From: Bacteroides cutis
GTDB lineage: Bacteria > Bacteroidota > Bacteroidia > Bacteroidales > Bacteroidaceae
Assembly (NCBI RefSeq): GCF_900241005.1
Contig: NZ_OEST01000001.1
Location: 930,001-994,000, forward strand
Length of the DNA: 64,000 bases
Reading direction: 5' to 3'
Shown piece after piece: positions 7,333 through 16,120 of this stretch. The notes under the pieces were generated by a model. It had not been told where the DNA came from and searched no databases. It saw only the letters and a program-made list of their open reading frames with translations. The number at the start of each line of letters is the position of its first letter. The first letter of the stretch is position 1. A program made the position numbers and the translations under genes.

Positions 7333-8172
7333 ATGAAACGAATATTATTTATATTTCTTGCCGCTATGATGAGTACAGCTGTTTGCAGTGCAGCAATGAG
7401 TAACAGTAGAGTACGTAAAGATACCCGTTTTCTTACGGATAAAATGGCCTATGAGTTAGGTCTGAATACCGAGCAATATAATGATGTGTACGAAATTAAT
7501 TATGATTTCATTGTCGGTATTCGTTATTTGATGGATGATGTGCTACGGGGTGAAGAATGGGCGCTGAATCGTTATTATGATTATCTGGATATCCGTAATG
7601 ACGATCTCCGGTGGGTCTTGAGCAACAAACAGTATACTCGTTTCATGCGGGCAACTTATTTCTTTCGTCCTATCTATGTAAGTGGTGGCCGTTGGTCTTT
7701 CCGGATTTATATCAATTACACAAATCCGAATTATTTCTACTTTCCACGTCCCTATCACTATCGTACGTATTGTGGGGGACATTATCGTACTGACTTCCGT
7801 AATACAAGTTACTATCGTGGGCGTCATAACCACCCTACCTATAATGGTACATTTCGGATACGGAATGATAAATCCTATCATACCAGCCGTCGTTCGGATT
7901 TCGGATCAGTGAATATTCGTCCAGATTCTGGCAGACGTCCGGAAACCAATCGCTCCAACCATCGTTCTAATACGAATCAACCGGCTCATCGTTCTGATAA
8001 AAAAAATGAGGTGACTGTTCCCAGGCGTGAAAACCGGAGTCAAAGAGAGAATGTGAGACAGGGCGGTACAAGAAACGGACAGATAAATAACGGTAGTACA
8101 CGTAGAAGTAACAGCTCTTCTACAACAACCCGCTCTTCTTCTCGCTCTTCAGAAAGCAGTAGAAGGAAATGA
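7333..8172 (+). CDS. Secreted protein of unknown function with Arg/Ser/Asn-rich tail
   Basis: I do not recognise a functional family. The start at 7333 (MKRILFIFLAAMMSTAVCSA) gives a clean signal peptide; a TTG 21 nt upstream is less likely. Residues about 30-130 form a compact, probably helical region with TDKMAYELGLNTEQYNDVYE, which resembles the periplasmic Spy/CpxP-like helical heads often annotated in Bacteroides. A Tyr/Arg/His-rich stretch (about 130-190) and a long low-complexity Arg/Ser/Asn tail ending in alternating serine and arginine follow. The basic tail would bind a polyanion or stay disordered. It is a single gene, with a terminator-like hairpin before it and the transglycosylase remnant in convergent orientation after it. 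Confidence 0.55.
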   Translation: MKRILFIFLAAMMSTAVCSAAMSNSRVRKDTRFLTDKMAYELGLNTEQYNDVYEINYDFIVGIRYLMDDVLRGEEWALNRYYDYLDIRNDDLRWVLSNKQYTRFMRATYFFRPIYVSGGRWSFRIYINYTNPNYFYFPRPYHYRTYCGGHYRTDFRNTSYYRGRHNHPTYNGTFRIRNDKSYHTSRRSDFGSVNIRPDSGRRPETNRSNHRSNTNQPAHRSDKKNEVTVPRRENRSQRENVRQGGTRNGQINNGSTRRSNSSSTTTRSSSRSSESSRRK

Positions 8173-8207
8173 TGAAGCTTGTCTATTGGGAGGAAACTAC
8201 ATTATTG

Positions 8208-8869
8208 TTAAAATACTCTTTTGCTGCCCCTTTCAACTTTCAATATTACATTCTCTATCCTTACCTGTATTGCTTGTTTTTCACTGATGATCCCTTTCTT
8301 TACGAGTCGTTCAGTGATTAGTTTGAAATATTCTTTCTGGTTTTCTTTCAGCTTGCCATCATCGTTGAAAGAACTGCGGAAATATTTCAGTTTAGGGATG
8401 ATATAGAAGCTAGGAAAATACATTCCTCAATGGTTAATTGTGAGGGGCGTTTGTCGAAATAGAATTCGGCGGTTTCCTGAATGCCATAAACCATAGGTCC
8501 TCATTCTGCGATGTTTAAATAAACTTCGTACATACGGGATTTTGAGGTCAAATGTTCGGTCTCTATCAACCATACGATAAGAGCTTCTTCCAACTTATGG
8601 GCTATATTCTTTTTACGATTCAGGAATATGTTCTTGACTATTTGCATGGAAATAGTACTTCCTCCACGGGCAAAACGATGGACTTTCAGGTCATGGATAA
8701 GTGCCTCACGCATGGCATCAAGCAGGAAACCGTGGTGATAGAAAAATGCGTCGTCTTCACTTTGCATCACCGACATTTGCATTTTGGTTTGCTCCCCGAA
8801 AACGGAGGGATCGGAAAGGTAATGGCAACGGATAAAGTGTTGGATCGAAGCATAAAAGATAAAGAACAC
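8208..8869 (-). pseudogene. GT51 peptidoglycan transglycosylase remnant, broken
   Basis: The minus strand encodes the characteristic glycosyltransferase-51 motifs in order: EDDAFFYHHGF (catalytic Glu), GGSTISMQIVKNIFLN, and RKKNIAHKLEEALIVWLIET followed by YEVYLNIAE. The frame then ends at TGA (8501-8503), where the family has Trp (LNIAEWG). Reading through continues GPMVYGIQETAEFYFDKRP. Near 8410-8420 a frameshift is needed to rejoin the last part, IIPKLKYFRSSFNDDGKLK to 8208. The N-terminal portion expected of these proteins is missing: upstream, the in-frame sequence meets a TAA at 8891-8893 and an inverted repeat. These are at least two point lesions plus 5' truncation, so no active enzyme is expected unless assembly errors explain them. 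Confidence 0.85.
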
Positions 8870-8914
8870 GGATGGTGCTGTGTATATTTTTTAAATCGTC
8901 CTATCCGTGTTCTT
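8862..8914. repeat. Inverted repeat ACACGGAT at the truncated end of the GT51 remnant; possible terminator of the efflux operon
   Basis: Perfect 12-bp arms AAGAACACGGAT (8862-8873) and ATCCGTGTTCTT (8903-8914) with a 29-nt spacer. The repeat lies 30 nt beyond the stop of the TolC-type gene on the minus strand, and T-rich sequence follows the leftward arm, so it could terminate that operon. Its position exactly where the GT51 homology starts suggests it was inserted or formed with the truncation. Confidence 0.65.
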
Positions 8915-8944
8915 ATTTTTATGGCTCATTTGGGTGGATATCTG

Positions 8945-10273
8945 TTATTCAATAGGTTCTCCCTTATAGAAATCCAGTATCTTGGTTCTGAATAAATATT
9001 CATATTTGGCTTGTAATTCGTCGCTTTGTGCTTTCATCAGATTTTGCTTTGCTTCATTGTACTCCACGGCATTTGCTCTCCCATTTACATACTTTTCGCT
9101 CATCAGTTCGAAAGATGCCTGACTTGCCTGTGAGGCAATGCTGCTACTGGTGTATTTGCTTTCGGATGCTACTGCGTTGTACCATGCCTGCTGAATTTCC
9201 TTATACAATTCTTTCTTGGTATTGTCCAGCTGCAAGGAATAGTTTTCGCGTTGCAGACGTGCTGTACGCACTCTGTTACGGGTAGACAGCCGGTTGAAAA
9301 TGGGTACACTGAGATTGAAGCCGACATATTTGCTGAAGTTATCATTCATTTGTTGGCCGAAAGTACGGTTGATTGTTGAATAATAATTCGTTCCGAGACT
9401 ACCGTTTAAGCTTAATTGCGGATAATAGCTACTTTGGGCGATACGGATATTGTGTTTGCTCGCTTCCAGCCGATATTGGGCGGCTTGGATGGAAGCTTTG
9501 TTGACTAAAGCAATCTGAAAAATCTCATCGGGAGGAGTGAGTGGAATAAGCTCCAGTTGCACGGCAGGGCTTTCTAAAACAAAACCTTCCGGGGTTTCCA
9601 GTTCGATGAGTTGGCTGAGGTCGAGCAAAGCCAGTCGATAGTTGTTGTTGGCTTGCACGGCGTTCATCTCGTCCTGTGCCAGGCGCGCTTTGGCTTCCGC
9701 CACTTCTGCCGGAGAAGCCTTACCTGTTTCTGCCAGTTTGACGATACGGTTATACTGCTCTTTGCTCAAATCTACTTGCCCCAAAGCCACCCGATGCAGT
9801 TCCTCATTAAACAATACCTGCAAGTAGGCCGAAGCGATATTGATGGAAATATCTTCTTTGGCTTTCTCCAAATCGGCGATGGCTGCTTTTAAGTTCAGCT
9901 TTGCCAGGGCATACTGATGAGGTAGTTCCAAACCCGTGAATAAGGGGATATTGGTCGATACGGACATATTAGTTCCATTGCTGGCGGTGTTCACATATAC
10001 GGTAGAATAATCTCCAGTATTTTCATCTTTGATGGCGGTTTGCGTGCGCCCCCAATTCCAACTCTGCCCGGCGCTTGCGTTCAGGTTCGGCAGTCTTGCC
10101 CATTTGGCGGTATTCACTTCTATTGCACTTTGCTCAGCTGCATTCGCCGTTTGGCGTATGTTGATATTGTGTTCTATGGCATAATCGATGCATTGGCGCA
10201 ATGACCAGTATTCTTGTGCCAGTAATTGAGTACAGCCCAGGACAGACAAGCAGATAAGTATACTTTTCTTCAT
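8945..10273 (-). CDS. TolC-family outer-membrane efflux protein
   Basis: Outer-membrane channel of a tripartite exporter, 442 residues. The signal peptide is MKKSILICLSVLGCTQLLAQ. The two repeated OEP halves are visible, with long coiled-coil helices (for example SKEQYNRIVKLAETGKASPA and AEVAEAKARLAQDEMNAVQA), beta-strand segments, and the start of the mature part as YWSLRQCIDYAIEHNINIRQ. It is the last gene of a leftward operon: ATPase, two permeases, adaptor, channel. It lies 26 nt after the adaptor gene. Substrate unknown. Confidence 0.92.
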   Translation of the reverse strand: MKKSILICLSVLGCTQLLAQEYWSLRQCIDYAIEHNINIRQTANAAEQSAIEVNTAKWARLPNLNASAGQSWNWGRTQTAIKDENTGDYSTVYVNTASNGTNMSVSTNIPLFTGLELPHQYALAKLNLKAAIADLEKAKEDISINIASAYLQVLFNEELHRVALGQVDLSKEQYNRIVKLAETGKASPAEVAEAKARLAQDEMNAVQANNNYRLALLDLSQLIELETPEGFVLESPAVQLELIPLTPPDEIFQIALVNKASIQAAQYRLEASKHNIRIAQSSYYPQLSLNGSLGTNYYSTINRTFGQQMNDNFSKYVGFNLSVPIFNRLSTRNRVRTARLQRENYSLQLDNTKKELYKEIQQAWYNAVASESKYTSSSIASQASQASFELMSEKYVNGRANAVEYNEAKQNLMKAQSDELQAKYEYLFRTKILDFYKGEPIE

Positions 10274-10299
10274 GATGATTCTCTTTTGTCCAATATTGA

Positions 10300-11406
10300 T
10301 TAATTTCCTTTCTTTTCTGCTCCCCGCACCTTGTCTTTGGCGTTCAGTCCGCTTTTGACTGCAATCTTGATACCGTCGCTCATGCCCACTTCTATCTGTT
10401 GGCGCTTAAATTTTTGTATAGGTACACTATCTGTCAATATGTATACGAAAGTACTGTCACCGTTGAACTCAACGCTTCCTTCCGGTACGGCGAGCGTCTG
10501 TTGCGCCCGTTCCAGGACGATTTCAGCAGTGGCCGAGTATCCCGAGCGTATCGCTACCGTATCCGGTACTTGGATAGCGGCTTTAATTTCAAATTGGTTC
10601 GCACCGTTTTCCTCTACGCCTTTCGGGGAAATATACTCTAGCACAGCATTGAACGAGAAGTTTTGCAACGCCCCGATAGTTAGCTTCACGGGCATTCCTT
10701 CGTGGATGCGTCCTACCTCGGTTTCGTCGATGTTTCCCTTGAAAATAAGGTCATTCATATTGGCTACGGTGGCAATCGTGGTTCCGTCGTTGAACGTGTT
10801 GCTCATGATTACCGAGTTACCCACCTTGATCGGTACATCCAAAATCAGTCCGGTAATGGTAGACCGGATTAATGTACTACTGAATGATGCGCTGCTTTTA
10901 GTGATGCCTTCTTTTACAATCTCTAAAGCATCTTTTGCCGTTTGCAGCTCTTCGCGCGCCTGTTTTACGGTTACTTCGCCTTTCTCGTATTCTTCGCTAC
11001 TGATGAGTTTGTCCTTGAACAGTTTCTCAATGCGGGCAAAGTCAGTTTCAGCTTGTGAAGCGCTGATTTCTGCCAGGCGTACCCGGCTCTCGGCGGAATT
11101 CAATTGTCCCAACTCTGGAATGACTTTCACCTTGGCTATGACCTCACCTTGTTTGATGGTTTGTCCCGCTTCCTTGTATACTTCGGAAATGATACCCGAA
11201 ATCTGCGGCTTGATGAGTACCTCGTCTCTAGGTTCCACTTTACCGGTAGCGACAGTAGTTTTCTCCAAATCGGTAATTTCCGGCACTATCGTTTCATAGA
11301 CAGTCACTTCCGGTTGCGACTTTTGATACAAGAACACGAATGTCCAGATAAACAAGGCGGCTACTACCACCAGTAATGCGATTTTCAGATACTTCTTTGT
11401 TTTCAT
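10300..11406 (-). CDS. Periplasmic adaptor (MacA/HlyD-type membrane-fusion protein)
   Basis: Links the inner-membrane permeases to the TolC-like channel. It has 368 residues. An N-terminal membrane anchor (about residues 8-27, LKIALLVVVAALFIWTFVFL) is followed by the first lipoyl half (TTVATGKVEPRDEVLIKPQI), an alpha-helical hairpin (about 125-175, rich in EEYEKGEVTVKQAREELQTA), the second lipoyl half (STLIRSTITGLILDVPIKVG), and beta-barrel and membrane-proximal domains. The neighbouring FtsX-type permeases make MacA the closest model rather than RND pumps. Confidence 0.9.
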   Translation of the reverse strand: MKTKKYLKIALLVVVAALFIWTFVFLYQKSQPEVTVYETIVPEITDLEKTTVATGKVEPRDEVLIKPQISGIISEVYKEAGQTIKQGEVIAKVKVIPELGQLNSAESRVRLAEISASQAETDFARIEKLFKDKLISSEEYEKGEVTVKQAREELQTAKDALEIVKEGITKSSASFSSTLIRSTITGLILDVPIKVGNSVIMSNTFNDGTTIATVANMNDLIFKGNIDETEVGRIHEGMPVKLTIGALQNFSFNAVLEYISPKGVEENGANQFEIKAAIQVPDTVAIRSGYSATAEIVLERAQQTLAVPEGSVEFNGDSTFVYILTDSVPIQKFKRQQIEVGMSDGIKIAVKSGLNAKDKVRGAEKKGN

Positions 11407-11475
11407 CTTATTATTGTATTATTATTTTATTCCTTTACTTATCACCCTGGCACTTCATGGCTTTACCACTCGTTA

Positions 11476-12717
11476 TCACTCATCCCTTATCGCCTCAATC
11501 GGCTTGATGGCCATGGCACGATAAGCAGGAGCCAGTCCGGCAAGTACTCCAAGGGCAATCAGAAGAATACATGTCCCGATGGCCAATCCGAAAGATACCT
11601 GATAGTGGGTTTTGATAACACCCGTTTCGTTGGTAGCGCTTTCCAATATTTGCAATATGAGAACTGCGAAAGATATTCCTGCCATTCCGGCAATAGTAGT
11701 CAGTACCATACTTTCCGAGAGAATTTGTTGCAGAATATCCTTGGGGCGTGCACCGATGGCACGGCGGATACCAATTTCCGTAGTGCGTTCCTTGACGGTC
11801 ACCATCATAATATTCGATACACCGATAGCACCGGCAAACAGAGTTCCCAGACCTACCATCCATATCAATATACGCGTCCCCATCATCAAGTTGTCCATCA
11901 TGGAGAACATCGCTTCGGCGTTCAAGAACATCACAGCTTGCTTGTCATTCGGGGAGATATAATGAGCTTCCTTGATAAGCGCTTCTATTTTGGGTTGAAC
12001 ATCTGTCACCTTAACTCCCGGCTTCATGGTGAAGCAAACCACATCTATCCTTTTCCCCAGATTATAGGTTTGCTGCATGGTAGTGAAAGGTAGGGTAATA
12101 GCCTCTGATGCTTGACCTTGTATGTTGATATTCCCTTCGGACGAACACATGCCGATAACCCGATAGTAAATGCCATTAACCCGTATGAACTTTCCGGTCG
12201 GATCTTCTCCCGATTTAAAAAGGCTCTCGTATACACGTTTACCTAAGACGCATACCTTTCGCGATTCTCGTATGTCTACATCGTTGATGAAGCGCCCGTA
12301 GGTCATTTCCTGATGTTCTATATATTCATATTCAGGATATAATCCTTTTACGCTACATTCATATTTGTTTTCACCGTAAACGGCTGTTTGTCCCCACATG
12401 GCAAACGAAGGAGTTGCCAATTCTATTCCTTCTACACTGCGCACTCTGTCTACGTCATCTGTTTCTACGTCCCACCAACGCCCTTTGCGAAATCCTTTGT
12501 AGGCTTCGCTTGTCTTTTGCGCCGCAACGAAACCGGAGTTAGTGGCAAATCCCTCAAACTGTTGCTTCATCTGCTCCTGCATGCCCTGTCCGCCACCAAT
12601 GAGTGCCACCAGCATAAAGATACCCCAGAATACGCCAAATGCCGTCAGCAGACTTCTGGTCTTGTTTCTTGTGATGGTGAGGAGGATTTCCTCGCATGTA
12701 TCCAAATCTATTCTCAT
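11476..12717 (-). CDS. MacB-like ABC transporter permease (second)
   Basis: FtsX/MacB-type permease of 413 residues without an ATPase domain. One N-terminal membrane helix (LLTAFGVFWGIFMLVALIGG, about residues 22-41) is followed by a large periplasmic domain (about 45-275) and three C-terminal helices (WMVGLGTLFAGAIGVSNIMM region, then two more), with the coupling motif VKERTTEIGIRRAIGA. It is separated by 5 nt from the preceding paralogous permease, so the two probably form a heterodimer served by the shared ATPase (inference). Works as a mechanotransmission exporter, not a classical importer. Confidence 0.9.
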   Translation of the reverse strand: MRIDLDTCEEILLTITRNKTRSLLTAFGVFWGIFMLVALIGGGQGMQEQMKQQFEGFATNSGFVAAQKTSEAYKGFRKGRWWDVETDDVDRVRSVEGIELATPSFAMWGQTAVYGENKYECSVKGLYPEYEYIEHQEMTYGRFINDVDIRESRKVCVLGKRVYESLFKSGEDPTGKFIRVNGIYYRVIGMCSSEGNINIQGQASEAITLPFTTMQQTYNLGKRIDVVCFTMKPGVKVTDVQPKIEALIKEAHYISPNDKQAVMFLNAEAMFSMMDNLMMGTRILIWMVGLGTLFAGAIGVSNIMMVTVKERTTEIGIRRAIGARPKDILQQILSESMVLTTIAGMAGISFAVLILQILESATNETGVIKTHYQVSFGLAIGTCILLIALGVLAGLAPAYRAMAIKPIEAIRDE

Positions 12718-12722
12718 AATCT

Positions 12723-13982
12723 TTAATCTGCTCTAAGTGCTTCAATAGGACGAATGCTCACTGCCTTTTTGGCGGGGAAGAACCCTGCCAATGTACCTGC
12801 GATAATCAGGGTAAGCGTAGCTTGAATGGCTATTTGTAGGTCGACTGTAGGGTCGGAGAACATCCGTGCCTGAAACATACCGGCGTCTACCGTCTGGCTA
12901 CCGAAGGCACTGTTCATCCATTCCGTTACCCCAATGCCTGCCACCATACCTATATAGCCGAAGAAGGTGGTGATAGCTACACTTTCTACAATAATCAGCC
13001 AAAGGATAGAGATGGGCTTGGCGCCCAACGCTTTGCGGATACCAAATTCGCGGGTACGTTCCTTGACGGTAATCAACATGATGTTCGATACGCCTACAAT
13101 ACCGCTTAGCAAGGTGAAGATACCGATTACCCAGATAGCCGTGCGCAGAATCCCCATGGCATTTTGCGTCTTCATAAAACTTGTCATACGGTTCCATATC
13201 CAGATGGCGCTGTTGTCGGTGGGGTCAAACCGGTGGTTGGCGGCGAGAACTTTGCGATATTCGGCTTCAAAAGCGTCGTTACCTTCTATGCTGTTCAGGT
13301 TTTTGGTAGTAAAAATAATATTATTCAGTTTATCTCCTTTATTGTAGATGGTTTGCAGGGTTGAGAAAGGTATATAAGCATCGCTGGAACCTTGGTCGCC
13401 TTGGTCGTTGTAGATTCCGACTACCTGATAGGCTACCCCGTTGGCGTTGACAAACTGACCGAGCGGATTGGTATGCGTTTTATTAAAAAGAATTTCTGCG
13501 GATTTTTTATGAAGGATAATCACTTTCCGCCGTTCTTTCAGGTCATTATGGTTAATGAACCGTCCATCAGCCGTTTTTACGGTTTCCACTTCGGTGTAAT
13601 TAGGATATACGCCCATTAGTGAAACGTTGATATATTCTTGCCCGAAACTGATGTTTATATTGCTCTGCCGCAAGGTGGCTCCGGCACTGATAACATTTTC
13701 GGGGAAACTTCTCTCGGTTGAGCTAAGGTCCTTATTGTCCAAGCGGACACGTCGCCCTTCTTTTAATCCGTCATAGGACTTGGTTGTCCAACCCGGATAA
13801 ATGCGGATGGAGTTCAACGCTCGTTCAGAGGAGTTCTGCTCAAAGGCATGTATAATGCCGTTTCCGGCTCCCAACAGTACGATGAGCATAAAGATACCCC
13901 ATGCTACCGCAAAACCGGTAAGGAATGTGCGTAGTTTGTTGCGTTTGATGGTGGCGTATATTTCTATCCAAAGGTCTATCAT
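12723..13982 (-). CDS. MacB-like ABC transporter permease (first)
   Basis: Paralogue of the next gene, 419 residues with the same layout: helix near residues 20-42 (LTGFAVAWGIFMLIVLLGAG), periplasmic domain, three C-terminal helices, and the coupling segment VKERTREFGIRKALGA. It lies 23 nt after the ATPase gene and 5 nt before the second permease. Having two unfused permeases with a separate ATPase differs from E. coli MacB, in which ATPase and permease are fused, and is common in Bacteroides. The substrate (peptide, lipid-linked or antibiotic) cannot be read from sequence. Confidence 0.9.
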   Translation of the reverse strand: MIDLWIEIYATIKRNKLRTFLTGFAVAWGIFMLIVLLGAGNGIIHAFEQNSSERALNSIRIYPGWTTKSYDGLKEGRRVRLDNKDLSSTERSFPENVISAGATLRQSNINISFGQEYINVSLMGVYPNYTEVETVKTADGRFINHNDLKERRKVIILHKKSAEILFNKTHTNPLGQFVNANGVAYQVVGIYNDQGDQGSSDAYIPFSTLQTIYNKGDKLNNIIFTTKNLNSIEGNDAFEAEYRKVLAANHRFDPTDNSAIWIWNRMTSFMKTQNAMGILRTAIWVIGIFTLLSGIVGVSNIMLITVKERTREFGIRKALGAKPISILWLIIVESVAITTFFGYIGMVAGIGVTEWMNSAFGSQTVDAGMFQARMFSDPTVDLQIAIQATLTLIIAGTLAGFFPAKKAVSIRPIEALRAD

Positions 13983-14005
13983 ATATATAATGTGATGATG
14001 TTTCT

Positions 14006-14722
14006 TTACTTCATATATCCGTCTTTTCCGAATGGCGACGCGTCATGGTTCAGATTTTCCTCTATACTGCCGATAATTCCATCCTTGATGTGGATAATCT
14101 TGTCCGTCTGGTTGGCGACTCCACTTTCGTGGGTTACTACTACGATGGTCATACCCGTTTGGTGCAGGTCTTTCAGGATCTGCATCACCTCCACGGATGT
14201 CTTGCTGTCAAGGGCGCCGGTAGGCTCGTCGGCAAGGATAATCTGAGGATTGGTAATCAGGGCGCGGGCAATGGCAACACGCTGTTTTTGTCCGCCGGAC
14301 ATTTCATTCGGCATGTGGTTTGCCCATTCTTTTAATCCCAAGCGATCCAGATATTCCAGCGCCATCGCATTCCGTTTCTTGCGGCTCACTCCCTGGTAAA
14401 AGAGGGGAAGGGCTACATTCTCTACCGCGTTCTTAAAAGTTATCAGGTTGAAGGACTGGAAGATGAAACCAATCATCCGGTTGCGGTACTCGGCAGCTTT
14501 GGTTTCACTCAGGTTCTTGATAAGGGTGCCGTTTAGATAATATTCTCCGGTATCATAATTGTCCAGAATACCCAATATATTAAGTAAGGTGGATTTTCCG
14601 GAACCGGATGCTCCCATGATAGATACGAATTCTCCTTTTTGAATATCAAGGTTAATACCCTTGAGAACGTGTAAAGGTGCTCCGTTATTGTAGGTTTTAT
14701 TAATGTCTTTTAGCTGTATCAC
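14006..14722 (-). CDS. ABC transporter ATP-binding protein (MacB/LolD type)
   Basis: Cytoplasmic ATPase of 238 residues that powers the two permeases. Walker A GASGSGKST is at residues 37-45, the signature MSGGQKQRVAIAR starts near 141, Walker B ILADEPTG is at 162-169, the D-loop GALDSKTS follows, and the switch His198 is in VVTHES. The segment FQSFNLI after the Q-loop is typical of MacB/LolD/FtsE-like ATPases. It is the first gene of the exporter operon, so transcription must start in the 14723-14898 region. Confidence 0.95.
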   Translation of the reverse strand: MIQLKDINKTYNNGAPLHVLKGINLDIQKGEFVSIMGASGSGKSTLLNILGILDNYDTGEYYLNGTLIKNLSETKAAEYRNRMIGFIFQSFNLITFKNAVENVALPLFYQGVSRKKRNAMALEYLDRLGLKEWANHMPNEMSGGQKQRVAIARALITNPQIILADEPTGALDSKTSVEVMQILKDLHQTGMTIVVVTHESGVANQTDKIIHIKDGIIGSIEENLNHDASPFGKDGYMK

Positions 14723-14777
14723 GATTTTTCCTGTTTTATACTTAGCTCTTATTGTTTTTCATAATTAGACGCACATA

Positions 14778-14858
14778 GGTTACAAAAAGTTGCAAGTAGG
14801 ACGAAGTTTTTTAAAAAAAGATTTTGCAATGTCGTTTTTCTTTGTGTAATTTGTAACC
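14778..14858. promoter_or_regulatory. Symmetric divergent regulatory region (exporter operon / ROK kinase)
   Basis: Outer arms GGTTACAAA (14778-14786) and TTTGTAACC (14850-14858) are inverted copies. Between them lie two TTGCAA hexamers (14790-14795 and 14824-14829). The symmetry spans the space between divergent starts at 14722 and 14899. On the plus strand TTTGTGTAATTTG is a degenerate -7-like element. It could be two facing promoters or operators; the function is inferred. Confidence 0.35.
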
Positions 14859-14898
14859 ATAAATGTTATCAACTAACCCTTTAAACAAAAGTTATATC

Positions 14899-15879
14899 AT
14901 GAATTCAAACATGGAAAAGCCCTATGTAGTGGGTATTGACATAGGCGGTACGAATACCGTCTTTGGTATTGTGGACGCACGCGGAACAATTATTGCTAAT
15001 GGTTCCATTAAGACGGGGGCTTATGTACAGGCCGATGATTACGTCGATACAGTATGTAAAAATCTTCTTCCGTTGATTATTGCGAATGGTGGTGTAGACA
15101 AGATAAAAGGTATCGGTATTGGTGCTCCTAACGGTAATTATTATAGTGGTACCATCGAATTTGCTCCTAATCTTCCTTGGAAGGGAGTCATCCCTTTGGC
15201 TGCCATGTTTGAAGAACGTCTTGGCATTCCTACTGCACTGACAAATGACGCTAATGCCGCTGCAATCGGTGAAATGACATACGGAGCCGCACGTGGTATG
15301 AAAGATTTCATCATGATTACTTTAGGTACCGGTGTGGGTAGTGGTATTGTTATTAACGGTCAGATGGTGTATGGTCACGATGGTTTTGCCGGTGAATTGG
15401 GACATACTATTATACGTCGTGAAAATGGTCGTGTTTGCGGTTGCGGACGTCATGGTTGTCTGGAAACTTATTGTTCGGCTACCGGTGTGGCGCGTACAGC
15501 GCGTGAATTCCTGACGGCTCGCACAGAACCCAGTTTGTTGCGTTCTATTCCGGCAGAAAACATTACCTCAAAAGATGTATATGATGCTGCTGTTCAAGGT
15601 GACAAGTTAGCTCAGGATATTTTTGAATTTACAGGAACCATTTTGGGTGAGGCTATTGCTGACTTTATCGCTTTCTCAAGTCCGGAAGCGATAATCTTGT
15701 TCGGTGGATTGGCTAAATCAGGCGATTATATCTTCAAACCTATCCAAAAGGCTATTGATGAGAATGTTTTGACTATTTATAAAGGTAAAGCTAAATTGAT
15801 GATGTCCGAATTGAAAGATTCTGATGCTGCTGTGTTGGGTGCCAGTGCATTGGGTTGGGAATTAAGAGATATCAAGTAA
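14899..15879 (+). CDS. ROK-family sugar kinase (glucokinase-like)
   Basis: Cytoplasmic ATP-dependent hexokinase of the ROK family, 326 residues from the ATG at 14899; an upstream ATG at 14863 would add 12 unconserved residues. The phosphate-binding loop VVGIDIGGTNTVFGIVD is near the N-terminus, the catalytic Asp is in LTNDANAAAIGE, the GTGVGSG loop follows, and the ROK zinc signature is GELGHTIIRRENGRVCGCGR then HGCLETYCS. It most likely phosphorylates glucose or a close relative such as mannose or N-acetylglucosamine; sequence alone does not settle this. Monocistronic, followed by a strong terminator. Confidence 0.9.
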   Translation: MNSNMEKPYVVGIDIGGTNTVFGIVDARGTIIANGSIKTGAYVQADDYVDTVCKNLLPLIIANGGVDKIKGIGIGAPNGNYYSGTIEFAPNLPWKGVIPLAAMFEERLGIPTALTNDANAAAIGEMTYGAARGMKDFIMITLGTGVGSGIVINGQMVYGHDGFAGELGHTIIRRENGRVCGCGRHGCLETYCSATGVARTAREFLTARTEPSLLRSIPAENITSKDVYDAAVQGDKLAQDIFEFTGTILGEAIADFIAFSSPEAIILFGGLAKSGDYIFKPIQKAIDENVLTIYKGKAKLMMSELKDSDAAVLGASALGWELRDIK

Positions 15880-15910
15880 GTTCCGCAGATTTAGGCTGGA
15901 TATAAAAGCG

Positions 15911-15970
15911 TGCATCCAAACATCGATCGGTGATATGGCAAATCGGTTGATGTTTGGATGCATTTTTTGT
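15911..15970 (+). terminator. Terminator of the ROK kinase gene
   Basis: Perfect 14-bp stem TGCATCCAAACATC (15911-15924) and GATGTTTGGATGCA (15949-15962), a 24-nt loop, then TTTTTTGT. Strong intrinsic-terminator signature. Confidence 0.85.
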
Positions 15971-16006
15971 ATAAATTCTTATTTACAACGATATCTTCTG
16001 TTTGCA

Positions 16007-16116
16007 TCATAAGATTGTGCCACCAAATTGGCACTGTCTTGCCTCTTTAATGGCACAGCTTTGCCACTTCGATGGCACGGCTGTGCCAATATAGTGGCAC
16101 AACTTCTGTTCTTTAT
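16007..16116. repeat. Tandem array of 22-nt palindromic units
   Basis: Four consecutive units of exactly 22 nt start with TGGCAC at 16029, 16051, 16073 and 16095, and a degenerate fifth precedes them (16007-16028, right half TGTGCCA). The best unit core is TGGCACGGCTGTGCCA, a palindrome with 6-bp arms; the trailing 6 nt of each unit vary. The array fills the space between the convergent ROK kinase and GH2 genes, and ends 5 nt from the GH2 stop. There are no unique spacers, so it is not a CRISPR. Confidence 0.8.
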
Positions 16117-16120
16117 GACA

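Noticed and set aside
8208..8423. Independent 71-codon gene
   Set aside because: Its sequence continues the GT51 remnant after a frameshift, so it is part of the pseudogene.
8862..8914. Insertion sequence ends
   Set aside because: No transposase frame and only 53 nt in total; treated as a hairpin or repeat.
16007..16116. CRISPR array
   Set aside because: Units follow each other without unique spacers of repeat-like length, and no cas genes are near.
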